Part shown: positions 50,697-58,527 of the stretch, one piece after another
How the letters are laid out: each line of letters starts with the position of its first letter
How positions within the stretch are numbered: the first letter of the stretch is position 1
From: an uncultured Clostridia bacterium
GTDB taxonomy: Bacteria > Bacillota > Clostridia > Oscillospirales > Ruminococcaceae
Assembly: GCA_947389015.1 (NCBI GenBank)
Contig: CANDVA010000006.1
Location: 83,726-147,725 of the forward strand
DNA length: 64,000 nucleotides
Direction: 5' to 3'
The notes under the pieces: generated by a model
What the model was told of the DNA's origin: nothing
Databases searched by the model: none
The model's input: only the letters and a program-made list of their open reading frames with translations
Program-made: the position numbers and the translations under genes

Positions 50697-52074
50697 ACCG
50701 CATAATTATCAAAGCTACTGCATACAGCGGATTGTTCAAGACCCGGCGGTCGGGCTGTTTCTCCGTCCGGGGTTGGGCAAAACGTCTATAACGCTGACGG
50801 CTGTAAACGTTCTGCGGTATTTGCGGTGGGAAATCGCGAGGGTGCTTGTTATCGCCCCGAAAAAGGTTGCGGAGGCGACGTGGAGCAAGGAGGCGGCAAA
50901 GTGGGATCACCTGCAACACTTGAAAGTCGTTACCGTGCTTGGCAATACGGCGAAACGTATTCGGGCATTGAATACCCCCGCCGACGTGTACGTTATCAAC
51001 CGCGAGAATGTGTCGTGGCTTGTTGATTATTACAAGCAGGCGTGGCCGTTTGATATGTTGGTGTGCGACGAGTCAACAAGTTTTAAGAACCCCCAAAGTA
51101 AACGCTTTAAGGCTTTGAAGCTGATCCGGCGGTTTTGCAAAAAGGTTGTACTGCTGACCGGCACACCGTCAAGCAAAGGATTGATCGATTTATGGGCGCA
51201 GGTATATTTGCTTGACGAGGGCGCGCGGCTCGGCAAGACGATCAGCCAATATCGGGAGCGGTATTTTATCGCCAATACGCACGGCGGGCATTTCACCGAC
51301 TACAAACCCAAAACCGACGCGGAGAGCGCAGTCCTTACGGCGATAAGTGACATTTGCGTAAGTATGAAAGCCGAGGATTATTTGGAATTGCCGGAATGCG
51401 TTGAACACGAAATCCCCGTGGTGCTTGAGGAAAAGGCAAAACGTGAATACGATCAGTTTGAGCGTGACCTGCTGCTTGAAATCGAGGACGAAACAATAAC
51501 GGCGCAGGGTGCGGCGGTTCTTACAGGTAAACTGTTACAGTTCTGCAACGGTGCGGTGTACAATGCGGACAAGCAGGGGCTAATCGTTCACGACTGTAAA
51601 CTGGATGCATATATGGAGCTGCTTGAACGGCTTGACGGTGAGCCGGTCATAACGTTTTACAGCTTTAAGCACGACCTTGACCGCCTGCTTGAAAGACTGG
51701 AAAAGACAAAGCGGCGGGTGCGTGTGTATCAGGGACCGCAGGACGAGGACGACTGGAACGCCGGAAAAATTGATGTTCTGTTAGCGCACCCCGCCTCCTG
51801 CGCCTACGGTCTGAACCTGCAAGCGGGCGGGCGGCATATCGTGTGGTTTGGGTTGAATTGGAGTTTTGAATTAAACGATCAAGGCAAATGCAGACTGTGG
51901 CGACAAGGGAGCGAGTTCGACAAGGTTTTCATTCATTACCTTGTTGCGCAGGGGTGCGTGGACGAGGACGTGATGGCGGCAATACGCAGTCGGGCAGATA
52001 CGCACGAGGCTGTTATGTCGGCATTGAAAGCAAGGTTGAAAAAATTACACGGTCGGGAGGGATCAACGGTATGA
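50686..52074 (+). CDS. SNF2-like phage helicase
   Basis: 462 residues (MKYEPHNYQSYCIQRIVQDP). Motif I LRPGLGKTS (Lys32), motif II MLVCDESTSFKN, motif III LLTGTPSSKG, and C-terminal motifs with VYQGPQDEDDWN, PASCAYGLNLQAGGRHIVWF and QGKCRLWRQGS. It is a superfamily 2 translocase often paired with VRR-NUC in phages; likely fork processing. Confidence 0.92.
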   Translation: MKYEPHNYQSYCIQRIVQDPAVGLFLRPGLGKTSITLTAVNVLRYLRWEIARVLVIAPKKVAEATWSKEAAKWDHLQHLKVVTVLGNTAKRIRALNTPADVYVINRENVSWLVDYYKQAWPFDMLVCDESTSFKNPQSKRFKALKLIRRFCKKVVLLTGTPSSKGLIDLWAQVYLLDEGARLGKTISQYRERYFIANTHGGHFTDYKPKTDAESAVLTAISDICVSMKAEDYLELPECVEHEIPVVLEEKAKREYDQFERDLLLEIEDETITAQGAAVLTGKLLQFCNGAVYNADKQGLIVHDCKLDAYMELLERLDGEPVITFYSFKHDLDRLLERLEKTKRRVRVYQGPQDEDDWNAGKIDVLLAHPASCAYGLNLQAGGRHIVWFGLNWSFELNDQGKCRLWRQGSEFDKVFIHYLVAQGCVDEDVMAAIRSRADTHEAVMSALKARLKKLHGREGSTV

Positions 52075-52475
52075 CGCTGAAAGAATTATCGCAGCTGTAT
52101 TACCTGAACAGGGAAATTGAAATGGACAAGCGGCGGCTTGAGAGTTTGAAAATGAAATCTCAAAGCCCATCGTCGGCACGACTTGACGGTATGCCGCACA
52201 GTACAAGCATTGAAAGCCGCGTCGAACGGTACGCCGCAGAAATAGCCGACCTTGAGGCGATCATTGCCGCAAAGTGTGAGCAGTACATTCACGAACGGAA
52301 CAGACTGGAACGGTACATAAGCGATATTGACGACAGCTTGACCCGGCAAATTTTTACTTTTCGGTTCGTGAACGGGTTGTCGTGGACGCAGGTTGCGGCG
52401 CATATCGGCGGGAGCAATACCGAGAAAAGCGTTAGTAAAGCCTGCTACCGCTATCTTGAAAAACACCCCGAATAA
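52071..52475 (+). CDS. DUF1492/sigma-like late gene regulator
   Basis: ATG 52071 overlapping the helicase stop (ATGA); 134 residues. N-terminal coiled coil, then a sigma-70 region 4-like helix-turn-helix at the C-terminus: RQIFTFRFVNGLSWTQVAAH, GGSNTEKSVSKACYRYLEK. Such ArpU/RinA/DUF1492 proteins immediately precede terminase and switch on late genes. Confidence 0.8.
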   Translation: MTLKELSQLYYLNREIEMDKRRLESLKMKSQSPSSARLDGMPHSTSIESRVERYAAEIADLEAIIAAKCEQYIHERNRLERYISDIDDSLTRQIFTFRFVNGLSWTQVAAHIGGSNTEKSVSKACYRYLEKHPE

Positions 52476-52539
52476 AATTTTTTTGGATTTTGGGAAAGAT
52501 GTCGCAAATGTCGCAAATGGATGTGGTATAATGATATTG

Positions 52540-52620
52540 TGGACGTGTGGCCGAAAGGCAAAAGCGCACGGACCTCCTTAAAATCGGCATCGGGCGGGGG
52601 TTCTCCCCTGCTTGGTGCTG
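52540..52620 (+). other. tRNA-like segment upstream of terminase
   Basis: A TATAAT box (52527-52532) is followed by GTGGCCGAAAGGCAAAAGCG, the D-arm pattern of tRNA-Leu/Ser, then CTTAAAATC, like a TAA anticodon loop, and a GGGGGTTCTCCCC stem. The acceptor ends do not pair and the T-loop is not canonical. Not a functional tRNA by eye; a decayed tRNA or structured leader of the packaging operon. Confidence 0.35.
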
Positions 52621-52668
52621 TATTTATTTTGAACGGAAACGCACTCGCACGGAAAGGAGGAAACAATC

Positions 52669-53100
52669 GTGGGAGAAATCGGCAGACCGAGAAAGTTTAA
52701 AACGCCGGAAGAATTAAAGGCGGCGTGGGAATGGTACAAAACTGACTGTGACAATCAAATCGTGCTGACCCACGAGTTCAGCGCAAAGAATAGCGAATTT
52801 GTCAGCAAAGAACTCCGCAGAGCCATAACATACACCATCGAGGGTTTTTGTGATTTTGCGGATATTTCGCGGCAGTCATTCTATGACACATACGGCAGCG
52901 ATCCTGAATTTGCTGACATCGTAACGCGCATCCGCGAGTCCTGCGAGGTTGACGCCCGCAAAAAGTTTGAACTCGGTATCATTCCGTCGCAGCTTGCCGG
53001 GCTTTGGATGTCCAAACACGGGTACAGCACAAAGACCGACAACACTGTAACCGGCGCGCTGCCCGTTGTTATTACCGGCGGTGATGACCTTGAGGACTAA
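52669..53100 (+). CDS. Terminase small subunit
   Basis: 143 residues, GTG start after AAAGGAGG. MGEIGRPRKFKTPEELKAAW, then an HTH (EGFCDFADISRQSFYDTYGS) and VDARKKFELGIIPSQLAGLW. This is the Firmicutes phage DNA-packaging small subunit family, which recognises pac/cos DNA. It overlaps the large-subunit start. Confidence 0.88.
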   Translation: MGEIGRPRKFKTPEELKAAWEWYKTDCDNQIVLTHEFSAKNSEFVSKELRRAITYTIEGFCDFADISRQSFYDTYGSDPEFADIVTRIRESCEVDARKKFELGIIPSQLAGLWMSKHGYSTKTDNTVTGALPVVITGGDDLED

Positions 53101-54358
53101 ACCGGCAGGGCGGCGCATATACCTCCCCGACATTGTGGGGAAAGGGTACGGGCGGTACTGGAATTGTAAAACAAATTACAGGGTCTGCAAGGGCAGCCGT
53201 GCCTCCAAAAAGTCAAAGACCACCGCGCTAAATTTCATTTGCCGCATTATCGAATACCCGCAAAGTAATTTGTTGGTGGTGCGGAAAACCTTTCGATCCC
53301 TGAAAGACAGTTGTTTCACCGAGTTAAAGTGGGCGATACATCGCCTTGAGTTGGATCAGTGGTTCGACATAAAGGAAAGCCCTCTCGAAATGACATACAC
53401 TCCGACGGGGCAAAAAATTCTTTTCCGAGGACTGGACGACCCGCTGAAAGTCGCGTCGATCACCGTTGAGCACGGGGTGCTGTGTTGGCTGTGGATTGAG
53501 GAGGCTTACGAAATCAGCAACAAAGCGGATTTTGATACGCTGAACGAGTCGATCCGTGGTGAAATGCCGGAGGGGTTGTTTCGGCAGATCACGCTGACCT
53601 TTAACCCGTGGAACGAGCGGCACTGGCTGAAAAAGCGATTTTTCGACAACCCGCCCGACCCGGAGGACGTGTTCACCCTCACCACCGACTACCGTTGCAA
53701 CGAATGGTTGAGCGACGACGACCTAAAGCTGTTTGAAACTATGAAGATAGAAAACCCCCGCCGCTATGCCGTTGCAGGTCTTGGTGACTGGGGCATAGTT
53801 GACGGGGTTGTTTATGAGAAATTCGAGGAGCGGGCGTTTGACTTTGACGCGGTACGGCGGCAGCCGGGCGTCAAGTCGGCGTTTGGGCTTGACTTTGGAT
53901 ATACCAACGACCCCTCCGCGCTGTTCTGCGGCTTGGTTAATGCCTCCGAAAAAACAATATACGTCTTTGACGAATTGTACGAGCGCGGCTTGACAAATAT
54001 AATGCTTTATAACCGTATCAAAGAAAAAGGACTTGCAAAAGAGCGCATAACCGCTGACTCGGCAGCACCGAAAGATATTGACGAGTTGAAAGCGTTAGGG
54101 CTTACCCGCATACGGGGAGCGCGCAAAGGTAAAGACTCCGTGGCGAATGGTATTCAGTATATACAGAATTACACGATCGTAATTCACCCGCAGTGTGTGA
54201 ATTTTCTGCGTGAAATCGCAAACTATACGTGGGCAGTCGATAAAACCGGCACACGGTTAAATGTTCCGATCGACGACGAAAACCACTTGATGGACGCTAT
54301 GCGCTACGCTGTGGAGGATATGATAACGCCCGTGTGGGACGTTCGGAAACTGCTATAA
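53084..54358 (+). CDS. Terminase large subunit
   Basis: ATG 53084, overlapping the small subunit by 17 bases; 424 residues. It has a Walker A-like CKGSRASKKSKTT, Walker B CWLWIEEAYEI, TFNPWNERHWLKKRF and the nuclease SAFGLDFGYTNDPSALFCG and ENHLMDAMRYAVEDM. PBSX-type. It is on the plus strand and not next to the portal (32978, minus strand). Different from the orphan terminase at 1.7 kb. Confidence 0.93.
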   Translation: MTLRTKPAGRRIYLPDIVGKGYGRYWNCKTNYRVCKGSRASKKSKTTALNFICRIIEYPQSNLLVVRKTFRSLKDSCFTELKWAIHRLELDQWFDIKESPLEMTYTPTGQKILFRGLDDPLKVASITVEHGVLCWLWIEEAYEISNKADFDTLNESIRGEMPEGLFRQITLTFNPWNERHWLKKRFFDNPPDPEDVFTLTTDYRCNEWLSDDDLKLFETMKIENPRRYAVAGLGDWGIVDGVVYEKFEERAFDFDAVRRQPGVKSAFGLDFGYTNDPSALFCGLVNASEKTIYVFDELYERGLTNIMLYNRIKEKGLAKERITADSAAPKDIDELKALGLTRIRGARKGKDSVANGIQYIQNYTIVIHPQCVNFLREIANYTWAVDKTGTRLNVPIDDENHLMDAMRYAVEDMITPVWDVRKLL

Positions 54359-54368
54359 ACAATAAAAA

Positions 54369-54400
54369 CTCTATCAATAGACTACACCCTATTGATAGAG
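54369..54400. promoter_or_regulatory. Operator-like palindrome before the repressor
   Basis: 12-base arms CTCTATCAATAG (54369-54380) and CTATTGATAGAG (54389-54400). It shares the CTATCAATAG core, the GTGTAGTCTAT word (inverted) and an upstream AACAATAAAAA with 33704-33765. A likely repressor site; autoregulation inferred. Confidence 0.7.
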
Positions 54401-54516
54401 ATGGCTTTCCTCGATAAGGTTGTATTTATCGGGATTAAGTACAGTATACCTCGATTAGCCGCATTTGTCAAGTGGTTTTTTAAAATTTCTTTTGTTTTTT
54501 TTTCGGAGGTATCTTT

Positions 54517-55071
54517 ATGACTTTTTACGAAAGGGTTAAAAGCCTTTGCGATCAACGGGGTATTTCGGTTTCAAAATTGGTTTCTGATTTAGGCTATTCA
54601 AAGTCCACGGGTACCTCGTGGAAAGCGTCAAGCAATATGCCTCGACCGGGGACGATCAAAAAAGTTGCTGACTATCTCGGAATGACGATTGACGAATTGA
54701 AAAGCGGCATTGACTACATAGACTATGACAGCATAGACACATCAAGTTTTAACCAGTCTGTTTTTAAACATTTGCTTGAGCAGCACGGCGGTAACGAGAA
54801 AAAAGCTATAAAGGCGTATTTGGATTTTGAAAAGGCACAAGCGCAGGATGCCTTATCAGAACAGCCTCCTATTTTTCAAAATTATGCAAACAACATACAC
54901 AACTCCAACGTGGTGCAGGGTGATAATGTTTCAAGCACAAATCATACCGAAAAAATATTGACCGATAATGAAAAGGAGTTGTTGCGCCTGTTTTCCAAAC
55001 TCGGAATTGTCGATCAGGCGAGAGTTCTTGCCTATGTGGCCGACTTAAAGGAAAAGGGAGGCAAAGCATAA
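54517..55071 (+). CDS. XRE/CI-like phage repressor
   Basis: 184 residues (MTFYERVKSLCDQRGISVSK). N-terminal HTH_3 domain (residues 1-65, LVSDLGYSKSTGTSWKASSN, IKKVADYLGMTIDELKSG). Residues 110-150 are linker-like with repeated Asn/Ser (NNIHNSNVVQGDN). The C-terminus (ILTDNEKELLRLFSKLG) is helical; no S24 autoprotease motif, so induction would be RecA-independent or via another factor. Operators lie upstream. Confidence 0.85.
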   Translation: MTFYERVKSLCDQRGISVSKLVSDLGYSKSTGTSWKASSNMPRPGTIKKVADYLGMTIDELKSGIDYIDYDSIDTSSFNQSVFKHLLEQHGGNEKKAIKAYLDFEKAQAQDALSEQPPIFQNYANNIHNSNVVQGDNVSSTNHTEKILTDNEKELLRLFSKLGIVDQARVLAYVADLKEKGGKA

Positions 55072-55958
55072 TGCCTCGTAGCAGTAAAAAGCCGAAAGTG
55101 CCGAGGGCTGAATTTACCCGGCAAACAACCGAGCGCACCCTTGCCAATTTTAGGGATGCGGGCATAACTGCCTATCAAATACGAACCTGCGGCGATGGTC
55201 GAGTTTGCGAGGTATGTAAAAAGCAGAATGGCAAGAATTACAAAACAACGGATGCAGTTATTGGCAAGAACGCTCCGCCGTTCTGTGATGAGTGCCGCTG
55301 TGTAATTCTGCCACTGTCCGACGATGTTAAAACGCCGTGGGATAAGCGCAAAAATAGCCCCCGACCTAAAACAGCCGAGGGCAACAAAATAAATATTACG
55401 GAGGACATCACTATGGGAACTAAAAACACGGTAACAGCCGGGGACTACAAGGGCGGTCAGCTTGAATGGAAAGTAAGAATTACAAAAGCTAACGAGGTTA
55501 TTTTACATAAACCGGGCGCATTTGCGGGAAAATTCACACTTGACGCAACCACCGTTGCCTCTTATGAAGTCATTGACTCTGAAAGCAAAACAAGCGCGGC
55601 AAGTGCGATCGCCCGTGGCGGCCTCGGTGCGGCATTGCTCGGACCGGTAGGAATTGCCGCTGCACTTTCAGCTAAAAAGAAAGGACTGTACACCATTGCG
55701 CTCCAATTTACTGACGCTAAAAGCAGTTTGATCGAGGTCGATAAGGATATTTATAAAACCCTTGTTGAGAATTTATTCAATGCCATTCCAACAGCAACGG
55801 AGGCGCAGACTGCGACACCACCCGAACAACCCGCGCCTACCACAAACCAACCGCTTGACCCTGCCGCCGAAATTGCAAAGTATAAGTCCCTTTTAGACAG
55901 CGGGGCAATAACGCAGGACGAGTACGAGGCAAAGAAAAAGCAGCTTTTAGGCTTATGA
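55071..55958 (+). CDS. gpF-like Cys-motif + PH-like + SHOCT fusion protein
   Basis: 295 residues, start overlapping the repressor stop (TAATG). Residues 10-90 resemble the Cys motif end of Mu gpF-like proteins (TCGDGRVCEVCKKQNGKNYK, APPFCDECRCVILPL). Residues about 120-220 form a PH-like domain (WKVRITKANEVILHKPGAFA, YEVIDSESKTSAASAIARGG) with a glycine-rich hydrophobic hairpin. Residues 263-295 are a SHOCT domain (YKSLLDSGAITQDEYEAKKK). Coupled to the repressor, so expressed in the lysogen. The role is unknown; superinfection exclusion is a guess. Confidence 0.75.
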   Translation: MPRSSKKPKVPRAEFTRQTTERTLANFRDAGITAYQIRTCGDGRVCEVCKKQNGKNYKTTDAVIGKNAPPFCDECRCVILPLSDDVKTPWDKRKNSPRPKTAEGNKINITEDITMGTKNTVTAGDYKGGQLEWKVRITKANEVILHKPGAFAGKFTLDATTVASYEVIDSESKTSAASAIARGGLGAALLGPVGIAAALSAKKKGLYTIALQFTDAKSSLIEVDKDIYKTLVENLFNAIPTATEAQTATPPEQPAPTTNQPLDPAAEIAKYKSLLDSGAITQDEYEAKKKQLLGL

Positions 55959-55979
55959 CAGACCAAACGCAGGCGGCAG

Positions 55980-56236
55980 GCTTTATATATAATACGCGCG
56001 CGTGCGCGCACGCGTACACATTACGCATACATGGGTGTGTGGGGGGATATATACGCCCTACTCCCTATATTTAATACTCTATAAGGAATAAATGTTACAT
56101 CTGCTACATCAAGGTATAAAACCCCTTTACAATGCGGTTTTACGGCGTAACTTTCAAGCGTAACGCAAAACGCAACAATTTTTAAAAAATTACATCTGCC
56201 CGTGTAACGTTTTTATATAAATCTCCCTGATTTTTT
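55980..56236. repeat. Right copy of the inverted repeat
   Basis: Reverse complement of the 50124-50394 element, filling the gap before the integrase. 56133-56236 is the near-identical part; the alternating CG stretch is at 55993-56014. It contains GTTACA and GTAAC words as in the left copy. I see no gene inside. Confidence 0.88.
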
Positions 56237-56265
56237 GGCTGTTTCATTAAATAGGTGGTGACTTT

Positions 56266-57921
56266 ATGGCAGACAAGAAAAAGAACGATAAAAGCGGCAA
56301 CGCCGAAACGCCGCTTATTCGCGCGGTGATTTACGCCCGGTATTCCTCAAGCGGTCAGCGGGAGGAGTCGATCGAGGGGCAGCTTCGCGACTGTTACGAC
56401 TTCGCCCGAAAAAACGGAATAAACGTGATCGGTGAGTACATAGACAAGGCCATTTCGGGTAAGACCGACAAACGCCCCGACTTTCAGCGAATGCTCCGGG
56501 ACAGTGAGCGCGGGCATTTTGACGCGGTTATAATGTGGAAGATGGATCGCTTTGCCCGTAACCGTTACGACTCCGCGATATACAAGTATAAGCTGAAAAA
56601 GAACGGCGTCCGCATTTTTTACGCTAAGGAAACGATCCCCGACGGACCGGAGGGCATTATTCTTGAAAGCGTAATGGAGGGGTATGCCGAATATTACAGC
56701 GAGAATTTAAGCCAAAACGTGCGGCGCGGAATGTACGACAGCGCGCTCGAATTGAAAACCCTCGGTCGTAAAATCATAGGCTATAAAACAGGCGTGGACG
56801 GTAAATTTGAAATTGATCCGGGGCAGGCGGCGGTCGTGCGCCGGATATTCGAGGAATACGCCGCCGGCGAATGTGCAAAGGATATTTACACACGGCTGAA
56901 CGAGGAGGGGTATCGGACAAGCCGAAACGGTTTGTTTAACAAGAACAGCCTGCGCCGCATTTTGGAAAATGAAAAATATATCGGCGTTTATGAATATGAG
57001 GACATACGGGTAGAGGGCGGCATTCCCGCCATTGTTGACCGTCCTCTGTTTGAAAAGGTGCAAAAAATGATAAAGAAAAATCACACCTCACCCGCCGCAA
57101 AGCGTGAACAATTCCTATTGACGACTAAGCTGTTCTGCGGTCACTGCGGAGCGGCAATGACCGGCGATGGGGGGACAAGCCGAGTCGGTAAAGTTTACTA
57201 TTATTACACTTGCAACAACCGAAAGTATAAGCGAACCTGCAAAAAAGAACGAGCGGCAAAGGATAAGATCGAGCAGCTTGTTGTTGACGCCCTCGTTCAG
57301 TTGGTGCATTCCGACGACTTTATAAACGAGGTTGCGGACAAGGTGATGGAGTATCAAGAACGGGAGCGGGACCGTTCGGCACTGGACGCTTTGGAGGCAC
57401 GGCAAAAGGAAAATGAAAAAGCGATCGCCAATATGCTTGCCGCTATCGAGGCGGGGATCGTAACGCCAAGCACAAAAACCCGCCTTATGGAGCTTGAGGC
57501 AGAGCGCGCTAATATCGATAAAGGGATCGCGCGTGAATTGATTTCAGACCCCACACTTGAACGGGATCAAATTGTTTTCTTTTTGGAGCGGTTCAGAAAA
57601 GGCGACCCAAACGATGAGGCGTACCGCCTTATGCTTGTTGATACTTTCTTAAATTCAGTATTTTTATATGACGATGGCAAAATGGTAATTGTCTTGAATT
57701 ACTGCGGCGAACACAGCAAGGTCACGCTGTCAACGGTTGAAAAAGCCGTTGACGGTGGGGCTGCGGAGTGTTCGAGCATTGCGCCGCCGAGCGCACCAAC
57801 ATTCATTGACAAAAAAGATATTATGCCCACAAACGGCTGTACAAAGCCATTTGTGGGCATAAATCTTGCGAAAAACAGGATTCACGATCCACAGATATTT
57901 TCGACACGAAAGTGGACTTGA
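56266..57921 (+). CDS. Large serine integrase
   Basis: 551 residues. The catalytic domain has YARYSSSGQREESIEGQ (Ser27 as predicted nucleophile), AISGKTDKRPDFQRML and MDRFARNRYDS. Then the recombinase domain (YKTGVDGKFEIDPGQAAVVR), the zinc ribbon (LFCGHCGAAMTGDGG, CNNRKYKRTCKKE) and a coiled coil (residues 365-425). The last about 40 residues are unusual and include a palindromic DNA stretch (57823-57862). The stop lies within the candidate att core, so integration may set the C-terminus. Confidence 0.94.
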   Translation: MADKKKNDKSGNAETPLIRAVIYARYSSSGQREESIEGQLRDCYDFARKNGINVIGEYIDKAISGKTDKRPDFQRMLRDSERGHFDAVIMWKMDRFARNRYDSAIYKYKLKKNGVRIFYAKETIPDGPEGIILESVMEGYAEYYSENLSQNVRRGMYDSALELKTLGRKIIGYKTGVDGKFEIDPGQAAVVRRIFEEYAAGECAKDIYTRLNEEGYRTSRNGLFNKNSLRRILENEKYIGVYEYEDIRVEGGIPAIVDRPLFEKVQKMIKKNHTSPAAKREQFLLTTKLFCGHCGAAMTGDGGTSRVGKVYYYYTCNNRKYKRTCKKERAAKDKIEQLVVDALVQLVHSDDFINEVADKVMEYQERERDRSALDALEARQKENEKAIANMLAAIEAGIVTPSTKTRLMELEAERANIDKGIARELISDPTLERDQIVFFLERFRKGDPNDEAYRLMLVDTFLNSVFLYDDGKMVIVLNYCGEHSKVTLSTVEKAVDGGAAECSSIAPPSAPTFIDKKDIMPTNGCTKPFVGINLAKNRIHDPQIFSTRKWT

Positions 57922-57924
57922 ACC
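57916..57924. other. Candidate attR of the prophage
   Basis: ACTTGAACC, as at 6264-6272; it overlaps the integrase stop codon. Surrounding sequence (57898-57963) resembles a second segment at 58046-58100: both have TCGAC, TTGAACCCT, CAAAATTTT and GTTGAA in order. Confidence 0.35.
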
Positions 57925-57977
57925 CTCCCCTACAAAATTTTTCCGGTTGAAATTGGATATTTTGACGAAATTGCCTG

Positions 57978-58025
57978 TGAATAATTTCTCGTTTGCGAGA
58001 GATTATTCATGGGCGTTTTTTTGTT
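57978..58025 (+). terminator. Terminator after the prophage
   Basis: A 14-bp stem (57978-57991 with 57996-58009, one wobble), 4-base loop, then T7. Just outside the predicted right end of the prophage. Confidence 0.75.
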
Positions 58026-58045
58026 GCACAGAGTTCTGACAAAAA

Positions 58046-58100
58046 AGATATCGACGGGATTTGAACCCTTTGGCAACAAAATTTTAGCAGTTGAATTTGT
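58046..58100. repeat. Second att-like direct repeat
   Basis: It shares an ordered set of words with 57898-57963 and TGACAAAAAAGATAT with 57808-57824. The GGGATTTGAACCC word resembles the antisense of a tRNA T-arm, but no tRNA can be drawn. Possible scar of an earlier integration at the same place. Confidence 0.4.
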
Positions 58101-58132
58101 GCAGATTGCACATTATAAGTATTGCAAGCATG

Positions 58133-58188
58133 GGCGCCTGTAAGTTGCACCTCATCAAAATGAGATGCGATTTACGGGCGCCTTTTTT
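58133..58188 (+). terminator. Very long hairpin with T tail
   Basis: A 23-bp stem (58133-58155 with 58160-58182; four G-U pairs and no bulge as RNA), CAAA loop, then six T. A strong terminator, or the 3' end of a small RNA. No gene ends directly before it. Confidence 0.75.
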
Positions 58189-58265
58189 GTTTTCCGACAT
58201 AATTCGGAGAAGTAAATCGGTCATCGAGCCGTTACGGGCTTGAAATAAAATACGGAGGTAACACA

Positions 58266-58514
58266 ATGAGCAACGAAAATAAGCAGACCAGACCGGACTG
58301 CCCGCTGATCGGGCAAAATGGCAATATCTATAACCTCGTCGGGATCGCGGCAAAAACCTTGAAAAGAAACGGCTTATTAGCCGAAGCGTCCGAAATGACG
58401 GAAAAGGTCTTCGGCAGCGGCAGCTACGATGAGGCGCTCGGTATCATCGGCGAGTACGTCAATATAACCTCGGTCGATGAACCCAATGAGGATATGGACA
58501 TGAGGATGGGATAA
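58266..58514 (+). CDS. Small mobile-element protein
   Basis: 82 residues, ATG after GGAGG. RPDCPLIGQNGNIYNLVGIA, TLKRNGLLAEASEMTEKVF and YDEALGIIGEYVNI, acidic end. Similar short proteins open accessory operons of Clostridia conjugative elements; the function is unknown. Confidence 0.75.
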   Translation: MSNENKQTRPDCPLIGQNGNIYNLVGIAAKTLKRNGLLAEASEMTEKVFGSGSYDEALGIIGEYVNITSVDEPNEDMDMRMG

Positions 58515-58527
58515 CGGAGGTATCAAA

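Noticed and set aside
52540..52620. Functional tRNA-Leu(TAA)
   Set aside because: The acceptor arm cannot pair and the T-arm loop has the wrong size; listed only as a tRNA-like segment.
57823..57862. Palindrome in the last codons of the integrase as terminator
   Set aside because: It lies inside the coding frame and lacks a T tail; more likely linked to the attachment region.
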